This document shows, in pieces, positions 60,106 to 60,856 of a DNA stretch of 60,856 nucleotides. The stretch's first letter is position 1. Each line of letters opens with the position of its first letter. The notes under the pieces are model-generated. The model worked only from the letters and a program-made list of their open reading frames with translations, did not search any database and was not told the DNA's origin. A program made the translations under genes and the position numbers. Source of the DNA: Bacteroidales bacterium (lineage in GTDB: Bacteria; Bacteroidota; Bacteroidia; Bacteroidales; UBA1715); assembly GCA_017552705.1 (NCBI GenBank), contig JAFZOY010000013.1, forward strand, positions 1 through 60,856, given 5' to 3'.

Positions 60106-60856
60106 TTATTTCCAAAAAGCAAGTGCTTTTTCCACAATTGGAGCCATGTCGTAGTATTTGTATTCAGCCAAACGGCCACCAAAAATCACCTGTTGTTCTT
60201 TTTGTGCCAACGCACGATATGCTTCCGCCAACTCGTTGTTTCTATCGTTGTTCACGGGGTAGTATGGTTCCATTCCATCGCGATATTCGGTAGAATATTC
60301 CTCACTCACAACCGTTTTAGGACAATCGTACACAGCCTGGCCAAACATTTCAAAATGTTTGTGCTCGATCACACGGGTATATGGTTGTTCGTGCGAAGTG
60401 TAGTTCACCACGGCATTTCCTTGGAAATTGGCGGTATTTTCAACGCGTGTCTTAAATGTTACCGTGCGCCAATCGAGTTTTCCTAACGAAAATTTGAAAT
60501 ATTCATCAATAGCGCCTGTATATACGAGAGTTTCCGCAAAATTCCGCCACTCTTTATATTCCGAATTGAAAAAATCAACGTTTGTTTTGCACTCAACGCC
60601 TGCGAGAAGCCCGTCAATCAACTTGTTGTAGCCGCCAATAGGTATTCCCTGATAAGTGTCGTTAAAATAATTGTTGTCGTACACCAAACGAACCGGCAAC
60701 CGTTTGATGATAAACGCCGGCAACTCGCTGCATTTCCGTCCCCATTGTTTTTCGGTGTACTCTTTGATAAGTTTTACAAAAATGTCCTTTCCAACCAAGC
60801 AAAGACCCTGCTCTTCAAGATTACGTGGTTCTGTTACACCTTCAGCCTTCATCTTA
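60106..60856 (-). CDS. glf: UDP-galactopyranose mutase, 5' end outside the window
   Basis: The last ~250 residues of the FAD-dependent enzyme that interconverts UDP-galactopyranose and UDP-galactofuranose. YTEKQWGRKCSELPAFIIKRLPVR, the active-site DNNYFNDTYQGIPIGGYNKL, LVYTGAIDEYF, NYTSHEQPYTRVIEHKHFE and FGGRLAEYKYYDM are diagnostic. The frame runs off the right edge, so the FAD-binding N-terminus is not seen. It points to galactofuranose in a surface polysaccharide, whose cluster may continue beyond the window. Confidence 0.95.
   Translation of the reverse strand, partial: KMKAEGVTEPRNLEEQGLCLVGKDIFVKLIKEYTEKQWGRKCSELPAFIIKRLPVRLVYDNNYFNDTYQGIPIGGYNKLIDGLLAGVECKTNVDFFNSEYKEWRNFAETLVYTGAIDEYFKFSLGKLDWRTVTFKTRVENTANFQGNAVVNYTSHEQPYTRVIEHKHFEMFGQAVYDCPKTVVSEEYSTEYRDGMEPYYPVNNDRNNELAEAYRALAQKEQQVIFGGRLAEYKYYDMAPIVEKALAFWK

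Noticed and set aside
1-60856. tRNA or rRNA genes, CRISPR arrays, insertion sequences, integrases
   Set aside because: Looked for by eye on both strands; no cloverleaf with a T-loop GTTCGA context between genes, no regularly spaced repeats with unique spacers, and no transposase or recombinase ORF was seen.

Overview
The window looks like chromosome from a member of the order Bacteroidales (Bacteroidetes). Many genes are preceded by the Bacteroidetes vegetative promoter (TTG, 18-21 nt, TAnnTTTG) and Shine-Dalgarno sites are weak. It also encodes a SusD lipoprotein, a type IX secretion C-terminal signal, a long purF next to carA and carB, DUF4956/VTC proteins and many lipoproteins with a Cys lipobox. 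About 50 protein genes are supported. I saw no tRNA, rRNA, CRISPR array, transposase or integrase.

Layout. 1-4 kb: the 3' end of aroA, then a small accessory block (secreted TonB-C-like protein, a structured RNA, a nuclease-like gene) followed by a second, diverged copy of the aroA 3' end. 4-12 kb: lysA, an OmpA lipoprotein, a Bor-like lipoprotein, an orphan iorA, an ABC exporter and a peroxiredoxin. 12.5-16 kb: an AT-rich restriction-modification island with two methyltransferases, a LAGLIDADG-like protein and a PD-(D/E)XK protein. 16.6-23 kb: purF-carA-carB. 23-34 kb: vsr-ribF, a SusD pair without SusC, a recQ-HAD-priA-sulfatase operon in which priA carries an in-frame amber codon, and kpsF. 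34.7-40.2 kb: a second nuclease/RNA module, then a giant repeat-rich surface protein and a T9SS cargo protein. 40.2-45.5 kb: an intergenic region with another candidate small RNA, a trpB2-type gene behind a complete Trp attenuator, a membrane protein, queD and ilvE. 45.5-60.9 kb: a propeller/cyclase/HD signalling protein, a universal stress protein, a subtilase, mntP, purB, an EI24-type protein, a VTC/DUF4956 envelope operon, two secreted proteins and the 3' part of glf.

The best candidate for an undescribed system is the pair of loci at 3.1-3.95 kb and 34.75-35.63 kb. Each has a 227-residue protein with a CdiA-CT/PD-(D/E)XK-like core under an almost identical near-leaderless promoter. Tail to tail with it is a strong promoter driving a ~120-nt RNA that ends in a terminator shared with the protein gene. 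The two RNAs differ widely in sequence, but three helices keep their pairing through compensatory changes (for example GAACUUUU/GAAAGUUC against GAGUUUUC/GAAAACUC), and both can form the same pseudoknot. Their structure therefore appears to be under selection. The first copy lies in the block bounded by the aroA duplication, which suggests mobility. Function is inference: a toxin or defence nuclease with an RNA partner is one possibility.

Other points of note are the R-M island, whose LAGLIDADG-like member has lost its catalytic acids and overlaps a separate nuclease gene; the sensor protein that combines a predicted adenylate cyclase with an HD domain; and the Trp attenuator with a leader peptide containing three consecutive Trp codons.
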